Assembly (NCBI RefSeq): GCF_000379725.1
Contig: NZ_KB903629.1
Span: 17,995-81,994, forward strand
Reading direction: 5' to 3'
From: Cytophaga aurantiaca DSM 3654
GTDB taxonomy: Bacteria; Bacteroidota; Bacteroidia; Cytophagales; Cytophagaceae
Length of the DNA: 64,000 nucleotides
Notes under the pieces: model-generated
Seen by the model: only the letters and a program-made list of their open reading frames with translations
Databases searched by the model: none
What the model was told of the DNA's origin: nothing
Made by a program: the position numbers and the translations under genes
Shown: positions 35,015 through 44,517 of the stretch, one piece after another
Layout of the letters: each line of letters begins with the position of its first letter
How positions within the stretch are numbered: the first letter of the stretch is position 1

Positions 35015-38000
35015 TTAGATATGTTTCTTCTTTGCTGCTTTCTTCGCAGTTATTTTCAATTGAATGTTTGCAAAAAACACGTACAAGCCCGGTATCACGA
35101 TCAAGCCTAAGATGGTTCCGATAAACATACCTCCTGCACCTGCAGTACCAATGGTTCTGTTACCAATTGCACCTGCACCCGATGCGATCATCAATGGAAT
35201 AAGTCCAGCTACAAATGCAAACGATGTCATTAAGATCGGTCTGAATCGTGCGACCGCTCCTTCAACCGCTGCCTGCAATGGAGTCAGTCCTTCATCCTGA
35301 CGCTGCAATGCAAACTCAATAATCAGGATCGCATTCTTACCTAGTAAACCAATCAGCATCACCAATGCCACCTGTGCATAAATGTTGTTCTGAAGATCCA
35401 GTATAAATAATAACAGATACGCACCGAATATACCTGTTGGTAAAGAAAAGATCACAGCAAGGGGTAAGACAAAACTTTCGTATTGTGCAGAGAGAATTAA
35501 ATACACAAAGATCAAACAAATCATAAATATGATTGTAACCTGACTTCCGGATTCAACTTCGTCGCGTGTCATGCCCGACCATTCGAACGTATAGCCTTTA
35601 GGCAAAGAAATTGCTGCTGTTCGTTTGATCGCTTCAATTGCGTCACCGCTGCTGTAGCCCTTTGCAGGCTCTCCGTTGATCATGGCAGCTGTAAACATGT
35701 TGTGTCTTGTCAACTGCTCCGGACCATAAATCCGTTCGATCGTAACAAATGCAGAATACGGAACCATTTCTCCTGATTTATTCTTCACATATAATTTTAA
35801 GATATCTTGTGGCTCCGCTCTGAATTTTGGTAGCGCCTGCACCATTACTTTATACATCTGTCCGAAGCGGATAAAATTAGTTGCGTAGTAACTACCGATT
35901 AATGCCTGCAAATTATCCATGGCATTGTTTACCGTTACTCCTTTTTGTGCTGCTTTATCATAATCTACATTCACCAGATATTGCGGAAAGCTTGCATCAA
36001 AACTTGTAAATGCTTCTTCAATTTCGTCCTGCTTGTTCAGATCAAACAAAAACTTTTTTGTGACTTCCTGCAACTTCTGCAGATCGCCTGTACCCGAGCG
36101 ATCCTGAATACGGAATTCAAATCCGCTGGCATTCCCATAACCAGGCACTGCAGGCGGCGGAAAGAATTGAATGGATGCATCGTTCAGATCTTTTGTATCT
36201 TTTTCAAGTGAATCGATGATTTGATCCACAGATGATTTACGCGATTCCCATGGTTTAAGATTGATCATTGCCATACCAAAAGTTGCACCTGATCCGTCGG
36301 TCATGATGTTAAATCCCGCCATAGTCGATACCGATTCAATGGCATCGTATTTTTTCGCAACACGTTGGATGTTATCAACCACATTTTCGGTACGCTCCAG
36401 TGTAGCACCTGAAGGCGTTGTAATACTCGCATAAATGGTTCCTTGATCTTCCGTAGGAATAAAGCCTGTAGGCAATAAGGATCCCAGACCTTTGATTCCG
36501 AAAATGAAAAACAACAACAAACCAAACGTGATTACTTTTCTGTTTACAACAAACTTTAATAAATGACTGTATTTAAATGTCATGTTATTAAATCCTTTAT
36601 TGAATATATAAAAGAATTTATCCAGCCATGTTTTTACTTTTTTATGACCGTGATGATTTTTCAAAAGCAACGCACACAAGGCCGGTGTAAGCGTCAATGC
36701 GTTCACACCGGAGATCACAATTGCAATTGCCATGGTAATGGAGAACTGTCGGTAGAATACGCCCACAGGTCCGGTCATGAATGCTACGGGGATAAACACA
36801 GCAGACATTACTAACGTAATTGCAATGATGGCACCGCTAATTTCTTTCATGGATGCATGAATGGCTTCGAGCGGTTCCATGTGATCTTTCTCCATTTTTA
36901 CGTGCACCGCTTCCACAACAACAATGGCATCATCTACCACAATACCGATCGCAAGTACCAATGCAAACAGCGTTAACAGGTTTACCGAGAAATCCAGCAT
37001 ATCCATAAAAAAGAAGGTACCAATTAAAGATACCGGAACGGCGATGATCGGAATAATGGTTGATCTGAAATCCTGTAAGAACATAAACACAACTAAAGCA
37101 ACCAATATAAATGCTTCAATCAATGTTTTAATTACTTCGTGAATGGATGCATCTAAAAAGCGCGACACATCATAGCTGATGGTGTAATCCATACCTGCAG
37201 GAAAGGTCGTGCCCTTCAGGTCTGCCATTTTTGTTTTAATGTTTTCAATTACTTCGCTGGCGTTCGACCCGGGACGTTGTTTCAGAATGATCGCAGCAGA
37301 GGGTCTGCCATTTTCTTTTGACAATACATCGTAATCCAATGAACCGAATTCAATTTCTGCAATGTCTTTTAAACGCAGGATCTGTCCGGTTGAATTGGCA
37401 CGGATCGGAATGTTCTCGTATTGTTCTTTACGTGTGAACTTACCCGAGTATCTCAATACATACTGAAGCGACTGATGTTTGCGTCCGGAGCTTTCACCGA
37501 TCTTACCCGGTGCAGCTTCAATGTTTTCGGCACGCAATGCATTCACTACATCTTCTGCAGACACATCGTATACGGTCATACGATCCGGTTTTAACCACAC
37601 ACGCATTGAGTATTCTCTTTGTCCCATGATGTCGGCAAAACCAACTCCATTGATACGCTTCAATTCAGCCAACACATTGATGTCGGCGAAATTGTAGAGA
37701 AATTTTTCATCTGCAGTAGTATCCGAGCTGAGTATGTTAATATACATCAACATACTGTTCACTTCTTTTTCAATAATGATACCCGACTTAATAACCTCTT
37801 CGGGCATTTCATCCAATACTGCAGTTACACGGTTCTGCACGTTTACCGATGCAAGATCGGGATTGACACCTGCCTGAAAATAGATCTGAATAATACTTGT
37901 ACCATCGTTACCTGACACGGAAGTCATATACGACATGCCGGATACGCCGTTAATAGCACGTTCCAGAGGAGTTACTACCGCCTTGGCACATACTTCTGCA

Positions 38001-38158
38001 TTAGCACCTGTATACTTTGTTGTTACTGCAACTACGGGCGGAGCAATATCGGGGTATTGCGTAACGGGTATCTTCAATAAAGATAATACCCCTAAAAAAA
38101 CAATGATCAACGATATTACGATCGATAATACTGGCCTATCTATAAATTTACTAAACAT
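35015..38158 (-). CDS. RND efflux transporter, HAE1/AcrB-like
   Basis: A 1047-aa inner-membrane proton-driven pump. Twelve transmembrane helices with two large periplasmic loops are apparent. The start FSKFIDRPVLSIVISLIIVF is typical of HAE1 pumps. The proton-relay Asp pair is in ALVLAIGIVVDDAIVVVEAV. GPVGVFYRQFSITMAIAIVI and the C-terminal PILMTSFAFVAGLIPLMIAS are conserved. Hydrophobic or amphiphilic compound export is more likely than heavy-metal export, because the sequence follows the HAE1 rather than the CzcA pattern. It sits between the adaptor and the outer-membrane factor genes. Confidence 0.95.
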   Translation of the reverse strand: MFSKFIDRPVLSIVISLIIVFLGVLSLLKIPVTQYPDIAPPVVAVTTKYTGANAEVCAKAVVTPLERAINGVSGMSYMTSVSGNDGTSIIQIYFQAGVNPDLASVNVQNRVTAVLDEMPEEVIKSGIIIEKEVNSMLMYINILSSDTTADEKFLYNFADINVLAELKRINGVGFADIMGQREYSMRVWLKPDRMTVYDVSAEDVVNALRAENIEAAPGKIGESSGRKHQSLQYVLRYSGKFTRKEQYENIPIRANSTGQILRLKDIAEIEFGSLDYDVLSKENGRPSAAIILKQRPGSNASEVIENIKTKMADLKGTTFPAGMDYTISYDVSRFLDASIHEVIKTLIEAFILVALVVFMFLQDFRSTIIPIIAVPVSLIGTFFFMDMLDFSVNLLTLFALVLAIGIVVDDAIVVVEAVHVKMEKDHMEPLEAIHASMKEISGAIIAITLVMSAVFIPVAFMTGPVGVFYRQFSITMAIAIVISGVNALTLTPALCALLLKNHHGHKKVKTWLDKFFYIFNKGFNNMTFKYSHLLKFVVNRKVITFGLLLFFIFGIKGLGSLLPTGFIPTEDQGTIYASITTPSGATLERTENVVDNIQRVAKKYDAIESVSTMAGFNIMTDGSGATFGMAMINLKPWESRKSSVDQIIDSLEKDTKDLNDASIQFFPPPAVPGYGNASGFEFRIQDRSGTGDLQKLQEVTKKFLFDLNKQDEIEEAFTSFDASFPQYLVNVDYDKAAQKGVTVNNAMDNLQALIGSYYATNFIRFGQMYKVMVQALPKFRAEPQDILKLYVKNKSGEMVPYSAFVTIERIYGPEQLTRHNMFTAAMINGEPAKGYSSGDAIEAIKRTAAISLPKGYTFEWSGMTRDEVESGSQVTIIFMICLIFVYLILSAQYESFVLPLAVIFSLPTGIFGAYLLLFILDLQNNIYAQVALVMLIGLLGKNAILIIEFALQRQDEGLTPLQAAVEGAVARFRPILMTSFAFVAGLIPLMIASGAGAIGNRTIGTAGAGGMFIGTILGLIVIPGLYVFFANIQLKITAKKAAKKKHI

Positions 38159-38221
38159 ACAATAACGTTAAAGGATGACTATTACAATTTTGAATCAACA
38201 CAGATAAAAGGGTTGTCTGTA

Positions 38222-39328
38222 TTAAAATTGTGATATGATCGTTTTGAGAGAAACAAACTCCGGAGATACCTCCATTCCTTCCTTTACATCCTGTATGCCT
38301 TCGTAAATAAATTTATCATTCGGTGAAATACCTGAAGCAATAATATACAAATGCGGAATACGCAATTGCGGAACTACACTGCGCGCCGTAACGATGTTGT
38401 GTTTATCCACTACATACACAAACATACGATCCTGAATTTCGAATGCACACTTTTGCGGAATGATCAATGCACTTTTTACAGTGCGCGTCAATCGTACCTT
38501 ACCGGTTGAGCCATGCTTAAGTAGTTTATCCGGATTTTCAAAACGTGCACGGAACGCAATACTACCTGTAGCATTATCAAATTCGCCTTCGATCGTTTCG
38601 ATCTGTCCAAGGTATTTATGTTCTTCGTTGTTTGCCAGAATCAGTTTTACAGATTTGCTGTACGAACCACTCACATCGGATTTGAAATCCAGGTATTCTT
38701 TTTCTGAAACGTTGAAGTATGCATATACTTCACTGTTATCAGACAAGGTAGTAAGCAACGTCCCTTCATCGATCAAGCTACCCACCTTATTTGGTATACG
38801 ATCCAGAATGCCGTCAAAAGGTGCACGCACTTCTGTGAACGACAATTTCAACTGTGCGCTCACTTCGTGTGAACGTGCTTCTTCAATATTTGCATTTAAT
38901 GCATCCAGCTTGGCATGTGCCATATCCAATTCGGTTTTGGATACAACATTTTTATCAACCAGCACTTTCACATTCTGAACATTCAGTTCCGCTGATTTTG
39001 CTTCTGCAATTGCGTTTTTTAAATTCGCTTTTGCTTTTAATAAATCCTCTTTGTATTCCTGACTGCTGATGCGAAATAATACCTGGCCTTTTTTTACCGG
39101 CATACCTTCATCTACTAAAATTGCATCCAGATAGCCTTTAACACGAGAACGTATATCAACATTTTTTATAGAATGTATGTCGGCTACATAATCTATAAAA
39201 TATGTTGTGTCTATTAAAATTGGTCTTGTTACAGAGTACTTGTCTGCTCGTATTGTTCCTTTTTCCAGTGAACATCCAAATGCCATGCATAGCAAAGCAA
39301 TGCACGCAGATACCGTTAATTTTCTCAT
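38222..39328 (-). CDS. RND efflux periplasmic adaptor (MFP)
   Basis: A membrane fusion protein linking the RND pump to the outer-membrane factor. The signal ends in CMAFGCSLEKG, so it is probably a lipoprotein. The lipoyl half-motifs VKGYLDAILVDEGMPVKKGQ and FTEVRAPFDGILDRIPNKVG flank a coiled-coil hairpin (LKNAIAEAKSAELNVQNVKV). A beta-barrel domain follows. I start at the ATG at 39328 (MRKLTVSACIALL); the longer frame begins at 39346. It is the first gene of the adaptor-pump-channel operon. Confidence 0.93.
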   Translation of the reverse strand: MRKLTVSACIALLCMAFGCSLEKGTIRADKYSVTRPILIDTTYFIDYVADIHSIKNVDIRSRVKGYLDAILVDEGMPVKKGQVLFRISSQEYKEDLLKAKANLKNAIAEAKSAELNVQNVKVLVDKNVVSKTELDMAHAKLDALNANIEEARSHEVSAQLKLSFTEVRAPFDGILDRIPNKVGSLIDEGTLLTTLSDNSEVYAYFNVSEKEYLDFKSDVSGSYSKSVKLILANNEEHKYLGQIETIEGEFDNATGSIAFRARFENPDKLLKHGSTGKVRLTRTVKSALIIPQKCAFEIQDRMFVYVVDKHNIVTARSVVPQLRIPHLYIIASGISPNDKFIYEGIQDVKEGMEVSPEFVSLKTIISQF

Positions 39329-39463
39329 AAATAATAAATTTAACACTCAAGCCTTTTGCCTTAAGTGTGCAATAACAAACATTTCATTTCAAAAGAAGTA
39401 AATCGACGGTTAAGCGATTAAACTTCATTACTCAATTTTCAGATCGAGTAATAAATCGTTTGG

Positions 39464-39862
39464 TTAGCAATTCGGAGGAGGTGAGAAAATATCTAAAAAT
39501 TCAACTTTAATAACAGTACCGGAATATGTAAAATACACATTCAAAAAAAGACTTGATAGATTTTTAAAGCCATAAGAATATGGTACTATTTCTATAGAAG
39601 GAAGAATATCCAGTTCAACTTCTACTTCTTTTTCCAAATCAAAATTTTCGATCAACACAGCTGACTGTACCGGCAACGTATGACCTTTTGTATCAATAAA
39701 CGAACGATTGTGCTGTGTATGAACAGCAGATTGGGTAAGGCTTGTGTTTGGAGATTTAACAAAATTATCCAAATGGAATCCGTTCATGCCCATTAAAAAA
39801 AATGAGCACGTTACCACTAATAAAAGATATGTACTAAAGGGACGTAGCATAATTTTATACAA
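39464..39862 (-). CDS. Small hypothetical exported protein
   Basis: A 132-aa protein with a hydrophobic N-terminus (TYLLLVVTCSFFLMGMNGF) and a beta-rich C-terminal half (YSYGFKNLSSLFLNVYFTYS) ending in DIFSPPPNC. It lies 135 bp upstream of the efflux adaptor on the same strand and may be part of that operon. No domain recognised. The Pro-rich tail with terminal Cys is unusual. Confidence 0.55.
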   Translation of the reverse strand: MYKIMLRPFSTYLLLVVTCSFFLMGMNGFHLDNFVKSPNTSLTQSAVHTQHNRSFIDTKGHTLPVQSAVLIENFDLEKEVEVELDILPSIEIVPYSYGFKNLSSLFLNVYFTYSGTVIKVEFLDIFSPPPNC

Positions 39863-40269
39863 CCCAATCTAATGACTTTCTTCAATAAATCCAATACGAA
39901 ATAGGTTTAGCAGGTTTAAATAGCGACAGAAAATCAAAAAATACAAGTATTAGAGGCTTCAAAACACCTCAAATAATACAATATAGAAATGGATAAATTA
40001 TATATTTTCAATAAAAATGCTCAAAAACAGATTTTCTACAGAATTAACCTAAACTTGAAAAAATTATGTGTGAGATGTAATAATTCTTCTCCTTTATTAC
40101 TGAATTCAAACGAAAATTCAAAAAGTTTAATCCTTACGGTTTTAAATACTTCTTACTTACTTCCAGCTTTTCCTCCCTAAGACAAATCATACACATTATG
40201 TAGTATTGGCAGAATTTAGAATATACCAGTATCTTGTTACCTACATCAATACATTAAAGAAATATTAAA
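39863..40269. other. Intergenic region, no supported gene
   Basis: About 400 AT-rich bases. A 63-codon frame at 39989-40180 shows no signal peptide, domain or neighbour support and is not called. No hairpin or known motif was seen; it likely contains divergent promoters. Confidence 0.4.
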
Positions 40270-40854
40270 ATGAATTCAGACCTGACAGAAGAGAACGTAA
40301 TTTCGGAAGATTATAGATTTGAAATTGATGCGGATCTCGTTGAAAAATTTACCGGTTCTATTAAAATTTTTATGGCAGACAAAAGAACCATCCGAAAAAT
40401 TTCTAACAGGCTACTTATTTTGGGTAGTATCTTTTTAATTTTTAGTATACCTGCAAGCATATCTTTAATCCGCGGCTTTCATTTGAATATTTCTTCTGTA
40501 CTTGGTCTGCTGGGGCTATTTGGGGTTTATTTGGGTTTTTATTTGCGAATAAATGCTACGCGGTTCCCATTGATCATTGTATATGAAGATAAAATATTAT
40601 TTAAGAAGAAGTCCTCAGCATCCGGAGCATTCAGAATATTTAATGCTCTATACTTATATAACTCAAACAAATTTGAGTCCATACAAAAAAAAGAAATTAA
40701 AAATATTTTAAAGCTAAAATCGATCTTATCAACGGATATTTATTTTGAATTACATTCGAACAACTCAACCATTCAGCCGCTGTTAAATATAGAGAAAGAA
40801 TACAGAGATCATATTTTCTTATACTTGCAAGAGTATATGAACAACAAATCTTAA
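40270..40854 (+). CDS. Hypothetical membrane protein
   Basis: A 194-aa protein with a soluble N-terminal 60 residues (EDYRFEIDADLVEKFTG) and two adjacent membrane helices (LLILGSIFLIFSIPASISL; VLGLLGLFGVYLGFYL). A basic cytosolic C-terminal domain (VYEDKILFKKKSSASGAFR) follows. The layout resembles PH-like or STE-type small membrane proteins, but no family is recognised. It converges with the protease gene (27 bp between stops). Confidence 0.6.
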   Translation: MNSDLTEENVISEDYRFEIDADLVEKFTGSIKIFMADKRTIRKISNRLLILGSIFLIFSIPASISLIRGFHLNISSVLGLLGLFGVYLGFYLRINATRFPLIIVYEDKILFKKKSSASGAFRIFNALYLYNSNKFESIQKKEIKNILKLKSILSTDIYFELHSNNSTIQPLLNIEKEYRDHIFLYLQEYMNNKS

Positions 40855-40881
40855 TATTAGACGTCCGTCTTAGTAAGCAAT

Positions 40882-41769
40882 TCAATCTTCTTCGTGATAC
40901 ATGACCTTGTGTTCGTCCAAAAATGCTTTAATGCTTTGCACATGCACACACTGACCCAAATGTATAAACGAATAATCCGTCACCTTTTTTGCTTTGTTAT
41001 TTATCAGGATCTCTGTATCAATCAGATCGAAACCCAGATGCAGATGTTTGGTGGAAGATTGCATGCCACACACCACACCGGCTCTGTTAAAGAGCGGCCC
41101 ACCGCTTTGACCTTTTAATCCGGGTGTACTCAGTTCAATCCCTACAATGCCTGAGGGATCGGCTAAGAAACGTGTAACCATACCGTCTATCGGAAAGCGC
41201 GGCGAATGCATGATGCCTTCTGCTGTCCATTCTATATCATCTGCGGCTTCATTAAATCTGAAATTCGTAAACTCCGGAAAAGGAAAACCCAAACGACAAA
41301 GCGCTTGGCCTTGTTTAACATCTGCAGGATTTTTTTTGAACACAGCTACATCTGAATACATTACTTTTGTAAAGTCGTTCAATTTTAAAATTGCCAGATC
41401 AAGTGTCGGATGCAGGTGCACGGTAAAGCCCGACATCTGATCTACCGCATCCACAAAGGTGATCTTTATTTGCACAATGGATTCCGGAGTATATTTATAT
41501 TTGAGCTCCAGTCCTTTCAGATTGCTTTTATATTTTGCATCCTTTGGAAGCCGATCGCGTTCGGCTTTGAATGCTGCATAATTCTGATTGATGCTCTCAG
41601 AAGCAAGCAGCAAATCAACAACATGTTTGCAGGTCAACGCATAGCCTTGTTCGTTTACAAAAAACATCGTTGCAGCGCCTGGAATGATCTGCTTGCCGCC
41701 ATAGGTACGCATGATGGTATGGATGGGGCGTGTGTAATTTGAAATTTTTTCGATTGCTTCAACAAACAT
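40882..41769 (-). CDS. Trypsin-like serine protease
   Basis: A 295-aa S1-type protease domain with a readable catalytic triad: His49 in ALTCKHVVD, Asp124 in PTLDLAILKL, and Ser222 in GLKGQSGGPLF. The GQSGGP context (rather than GNSGGA) is like trypsin/HtrA-related bacterial proteases. There is no signal peptide and no PDZ domain, so it is probably cytosolic or a stand-alone stress or defence-type protease. No operon partner. Some trypsin-like proteases of this class work with sensors in immunity systems, but no such partner is next to it. Confidence 0.82.
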   Translation of the reverse strand: MFVEAIEKISNYTRPIHTIMRTYGGKQIIPGAATMFFVNEQGYALTCKHVVDLLLASESINQNYAAFKAERDRLPKDAKYKSNLKGLELKYKYTPESIVQIKITFVDAVDQMSGFTVHLHPTLDLAILKLNDFTKVMYSDVAVFKKNPADVKQGQALCRLGFPFPEFTNFRFNEAADDIEWTAEGIMHSPRFPIDGMVTRFLADPSGIVGIELSTPGLKGQSGGPLFNRAGVVCGMQSSTKHLHLGFDLIDTEILINNKAKKVTDYSFIHLGQCVHVQSIKAFLDEHKVMYHEED

Positions 41770-41819
41770 AATTTTAATGATTAGTTAGTTCTATTTATAG
41801 ACAAGTAATTAGTTAGTTA

Positions 41820-42000
41820 ACCCATCCCGTAGGGATGAAATATCTGTAGTAACAAAGACAAAAATATACAATGTACAAGTCCCATAGGGACGATATATTT
41901 AAGATGTTTCTGCTTGTCGCTCCTTGACGGAGCTCCGTGCGTATATTATTTATTGAATTCTATTTCTACAGATATATCGCCCCGATGGGGCTTGCTAACC
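41820..42000. repeat. Dispersed palindromic intergenic repeat
   Basis: A full copy of the family seen at 4738-4910, in the opposite orientation: 'atcccgtagggatgaaatat' with 'ctgtag', then 'gtcccatagggacgatatat', 'cgctccttgacggagctccg', and finally 'ctacagatatatcgccccga' with 'tggggc'. It lies between the protease and isomerase genes. Confidence 0.75.
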
Positions 42001-42007
42001 TAAGTAC

Positions 42008-42955
42008 TTAAGCCAGCTGCTTCCGTATTCTTTCCAATAATTTTTTACTTGCTCTAATCCCTTCGTCTTCGCTCAAACGATCTCCTTCATATTCAATACC
42101 GATATATCCTCTATACGGCGAAGCTTTCACTAGAGACAACATGCGTGTAAAATCGCTGTTGCTCTCTTCGCCTGCTTCAGTAAAATCAAAGGTCTTCGCA
42201 CTTACACCTTTTGCATACGGCAGCAATTCTTCTACTCCTTTGTATTTGTCATACCAATCTACACACGGCGACTCCCATAGATCTCCTTTTTCTCTGCGCA
42301 CACAGAAGTTTGCAAAATCCACCATCGTTCTGCAATTCTTATGATTCACTTCCTGAATGACTTTCGCCAGCATGCCTGCATTGGAAGACCAGGTGCCGTG
42401 GTTCTCCGCAAGAATGGTCATATCCATCTTTGCTGCAAATTCAGTCAACTTGGTTAAACTTTTTACAGAAGCATCATGCCACTCTTCTGCGGTAGCATCA
42501 CCGTGCAGGTTTACACGGATGGCGTGACCACCAAGATGCTTAGAAGCTTCAACCCACTTATAATGATTTTCGACAGCCTGTTCTCTTTCTGTATTATTTT
42601 TATCACCCAGCAATCCTTCCTGATCCACCATGATCAATACGCTTCTTACGCCGTTATCAGAGCAACGCTGCTTCAATTGATTCAGATACGAAATATCTTT
42701 GGCTTTATCTTTGAAAAATTGATTCACGTATTCAACCGCATCAATATCGTATGTTGTTTTAGCGATAACGGGAAAATCAAGATTGGTTATTTTTCCACTG
42801 AATAAATCTTTGTGCAAGGACCATTCTGCCAGCGATATTTTAAAATCGAATTTCTTTTGTTCTTCTGCAAATACAGAAAGCGAAGGAAGAAGTGTAAAAC
42901 CAGCGGCAGCAAGAGATGCCTGTTTAATAAAAGCACGGCGTGTGTTATTTTCCAT
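42008..42955 (-). CDS. Tat-exported sugar phosphate isomerase/epimerase-like protein
   Basis: A 315-aa TIM-barrel protein of the xylose-isomerase-like (AP endonuclease 2) superfamily. The N-terminus is a twin-arginine signal (NTRRAFIKQASLAAAGFTLL; Arg6-Arg7), so it is exported folded, probably with bound metal. Barrel landmarks include YDIDAVEYVNQFF, HAIRVNLHGD, ILAENHGTWS, MVDFANFC, and the C-terminal YIGIEYEGD. The likely metal-binding Glu and His are in AENHG. It would isomerise or epimerise a sugar or sugar acid in the periplasm; substrate unknown. Confidence 0.82.
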   Translation of the reverse strand: MENNTRRAFIKQASLAAAGFTLLPSLSVFAEEQKKFDFKISLAEWSLHKDLFSGKITNLDFPVIAKTTYDIDAVEYVNQFFKDKAKDISYLNQLKQRCSDNGVRSVLIMVDQEGLLGDKNNTEREQAVENHYKWVEASKHLGGHAIRVNLHGDATAEEWHDASVKSLTKLTEFAAKMDMTILAENHGTWSSNAGMLAKVIQEVNHKNCRTMVDFANFCVRREKGDLWESPCVDWYDKYKGVEELLPYAKGVSAKTFDFTEAGEESNSDFTRMLSLVKASPYRGYIGIEYEGDRLSEDEGIRASKKLLERIRKQLA

Positions 42956-43021
42956 TTAGAAAAGTATAATAAAATAGAGATAAAACCTATCTCTTCCGTA
43001 TGAAATTAGAACCTGAATTAG

Positions 43022-43906
43022 TTATCGTTTAAAATATAAGGTGGCGCAATATTGAGATTGATTTGTACGGACTCCTGAAAATGAAAACCCATAATTAAAT
43101 GCAATTGTAAAAACACCCACACTCTTTGTTATGTCCACAAAACCTCCTAAGGATACCTGTTTGAATGAGTTAGCCATTACCAATGCACCCATTTTTTTTT
43201 GATACGATATTTTATTATCAATGGAAAAAAGTAGGGTATCTGCATTTACTAAAACTTTCGTTCCAAGCTCCCATTCAACAAAGGGGCTTACATCCATCTG
43301 TCTGCTTAAGATCGTTTCTACATACCGATTCAAATGAAATTCGTAATTGATTGGAGTAAGTTTTGCACCTGGTATTTGATTGAGTCCAATACCCAGATGC
43401 CATTTTTTATATTGCAGACTTGATGCTAACGATGCATCCCAATTCCATGCACTCCCTCCGGCAGATACAGCACTTGCGCCGAAAGCAATATTCACAGCAC
43501 CAACCTGAGCGGCAGAAGTCCATGTTAAATCATCGTTAATATGAATAGTATATCCATATACAAAATACATTTTCGACTTTGAATATAAAGATGTTTCCTG
43601 TTCAGAATATATTTTCAATCCAATGATATGCCCTTGCTTCGATTTAACAATTCCATCTACATAAATATTACGGATATCTGAAAAAATGCCTATTTTATTC
43701 TGATATTGAACCGTAACCAAACTTTTATTCAAGTCGTAAGACGAAGCTAGAAACTGACCTTTATTCGGTAAAAAATGATAGGGTTGCGGATTTAAAATAA
43801 AGTTATTCAAACTGTTTTGAGCGAATACACCTTCTGAAGCTATGTAAATAGCATACAAAAGCAATATTTTGGCAAAACTTCGAATAAATTTTAAATTATT
43901 GTTCAC
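43022..43906 (-). CDS. PorP/SprF-like type IX secretion outer-membrane protein
   Basis: A 294-aa outer-membrane beta-barrel candidate with a signal peptide (ILLLYAIYIASEGVFAQ). NNFILNPQPYHF, SLVTVQYQNKIGIFSDIRNI and a C-terminal aromatic strand ending in CATLYFKR are consistent with PorP/SprF-family proteins, which pair with T9SS substrates that carry gliding-type C-termini. The start is GTG at 43906; no ATG is available upstream of the signal peptide. This start codon overlaps the conserved promoter motif of the divergent sigma operon, so the two may influence each other's expression. The family assignment is moderate. Confidence 0.65.
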   Translation of the reverse strand: MNNNLKFIRSFAKILLLYAIYIASEGVFAQNSLNNFILNPQPYHFLPNKGQFLASSYDLNKSLVTVQYQNKIGIFSDIRNIYVDGIVKSKQGHIIGLKIYSEQETSLYSKSKMYFVYGYTIHINDDLTWTSAAQVGAVNIAFGASAVSAGGSAWNWDASLASSLQYKKWHLGIGLNQIPGAKLTPINYEFHLNRYVETILSRQMDVSPFVEWELGTKVLVNADTLLFSIDNKISYQKKMGALVMANSFKQVSLGGFVDITKSVGVFTIAFNYGFSFSGVRTNQSQYCATLYFKR

Positions 43907-43928
43907 CTATTAAATATAAAATAGTCTA
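43901..43928 (+). promoter_or_regulatory. Promoter motif A (sigma operon)
   Basis: GTTCACC at 43901-43907, 16 nt, GTCTA at 43924-43928. It is the same bipartite motif as in six other upstream regions, here before the sigma factor gene itself, indicating autoregulation. The left half overlaps the GTG start of the divergent PorP/SprF-like gene. Confidence 0.75.
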
Positions 43929-44007
43929 CAATTTAAAGAGAAATACAATTAAAGAGCAATCAATCATATCGTATTTAAATAATGGCCAGGAAAGTAAGGC
44001 CATTGAT

Positions 44008-44517
44008 TTGCTGTACAAAAAGGTATTGCCTTCTATTACGCAGTATATTCGAAAGAACAGTGGCAATAAGGAACAAGCGGAAGATATATTCCACGATGCC
44101 ATTATTAAACTGATCGTTAAAATTCGAAATGCGGAATTACCTGATGAAACGGATATTTATGCATATATGTTTACCATGGCGAAAAATATGTGGATCATAA
44201 AGGCAAAACGAGATCAAAAAGTACAGTATACGGACGAATTAACGGATTCTTCCTTATATAAAGGAGTTAATGAAGATTCAAATTCAGATCAGAATGAAAA
44301 GACGATAGCAATGGAATCGGTTTTGGTGAGTATTGGCGAAAAATGCAAAGAATTGCTCACGTTAACCTATTACATGAATTATTCGCTTAAAGAAGCAGCC
44401 GAAAAATTGGGTATATCCAATGAAGAAGTTGCGAAAACAAATCAGTATAGATGCAAAAAAAAGATGTTTGAAGTTATTAAAAACAATCCTGCATTTAAAG
44501 AATTAATGATGAACTAA
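44008..44517 (+). CDS. ECF-like RNA polymerase sigma factor (putative regulon master)
   Basis: A sigma-70 family factor of at least 169 aa with region 2 (ITQYIRKNSGNKEQAEDIFH, IYAYMFTMAKNMWIIKAKR) and region 4 (CKELLTLTYYMNYSLKEAAE, KLGISNEEVAKTNQYRCKKK). The only conventional start is TTG at 44008. The open frame continues upstream in a family-like manner (EQSIISYLNNGQESKAIDLL), with an ATT codon at 43948 as the best N-terminal candidate, so the true protein is probably about 20 residues longer. It is first in an operon with an anti-sigma-like protein (1-nt overlap) and an LRR protein. Promoter motif A precedes it. Confidence 0.88.
   Translation: MLYKKVLPSITQYIRKNSGNKEQAEDIFHDAIIKLIVKIRNAELPDETDIYAYMFTMAKNMWIIKAKRDQKVQYTDELTDSSLYKGVNEDSNSDQNEKTIAMESVLVSIGEKCKELLTLTYYMNYSLKEAAEKLGISNEEVAKTNQYRCKKKMFEVIKNNPAFKELMMN

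Noticed and set aside
35015..38158. RND pump as a heavy-metal CzcA-type exporter linked to the His-rich operon
   Set aside because: The sequence follows the HAE1 multidrug pattern and the operons are separated by a terminator and a methyltransferase gene.
39989..40180. 63-codon frame between two operons
   Set aside because: No domain, signal or neighbour support; composition fits chance in AT-rich DNA.
40882..41769. Trypsin-like protease as part of a defence system
   Set aside because: No sensor, STAND ATPase or effector gene is adjacent; neighbours are ordinary genes.
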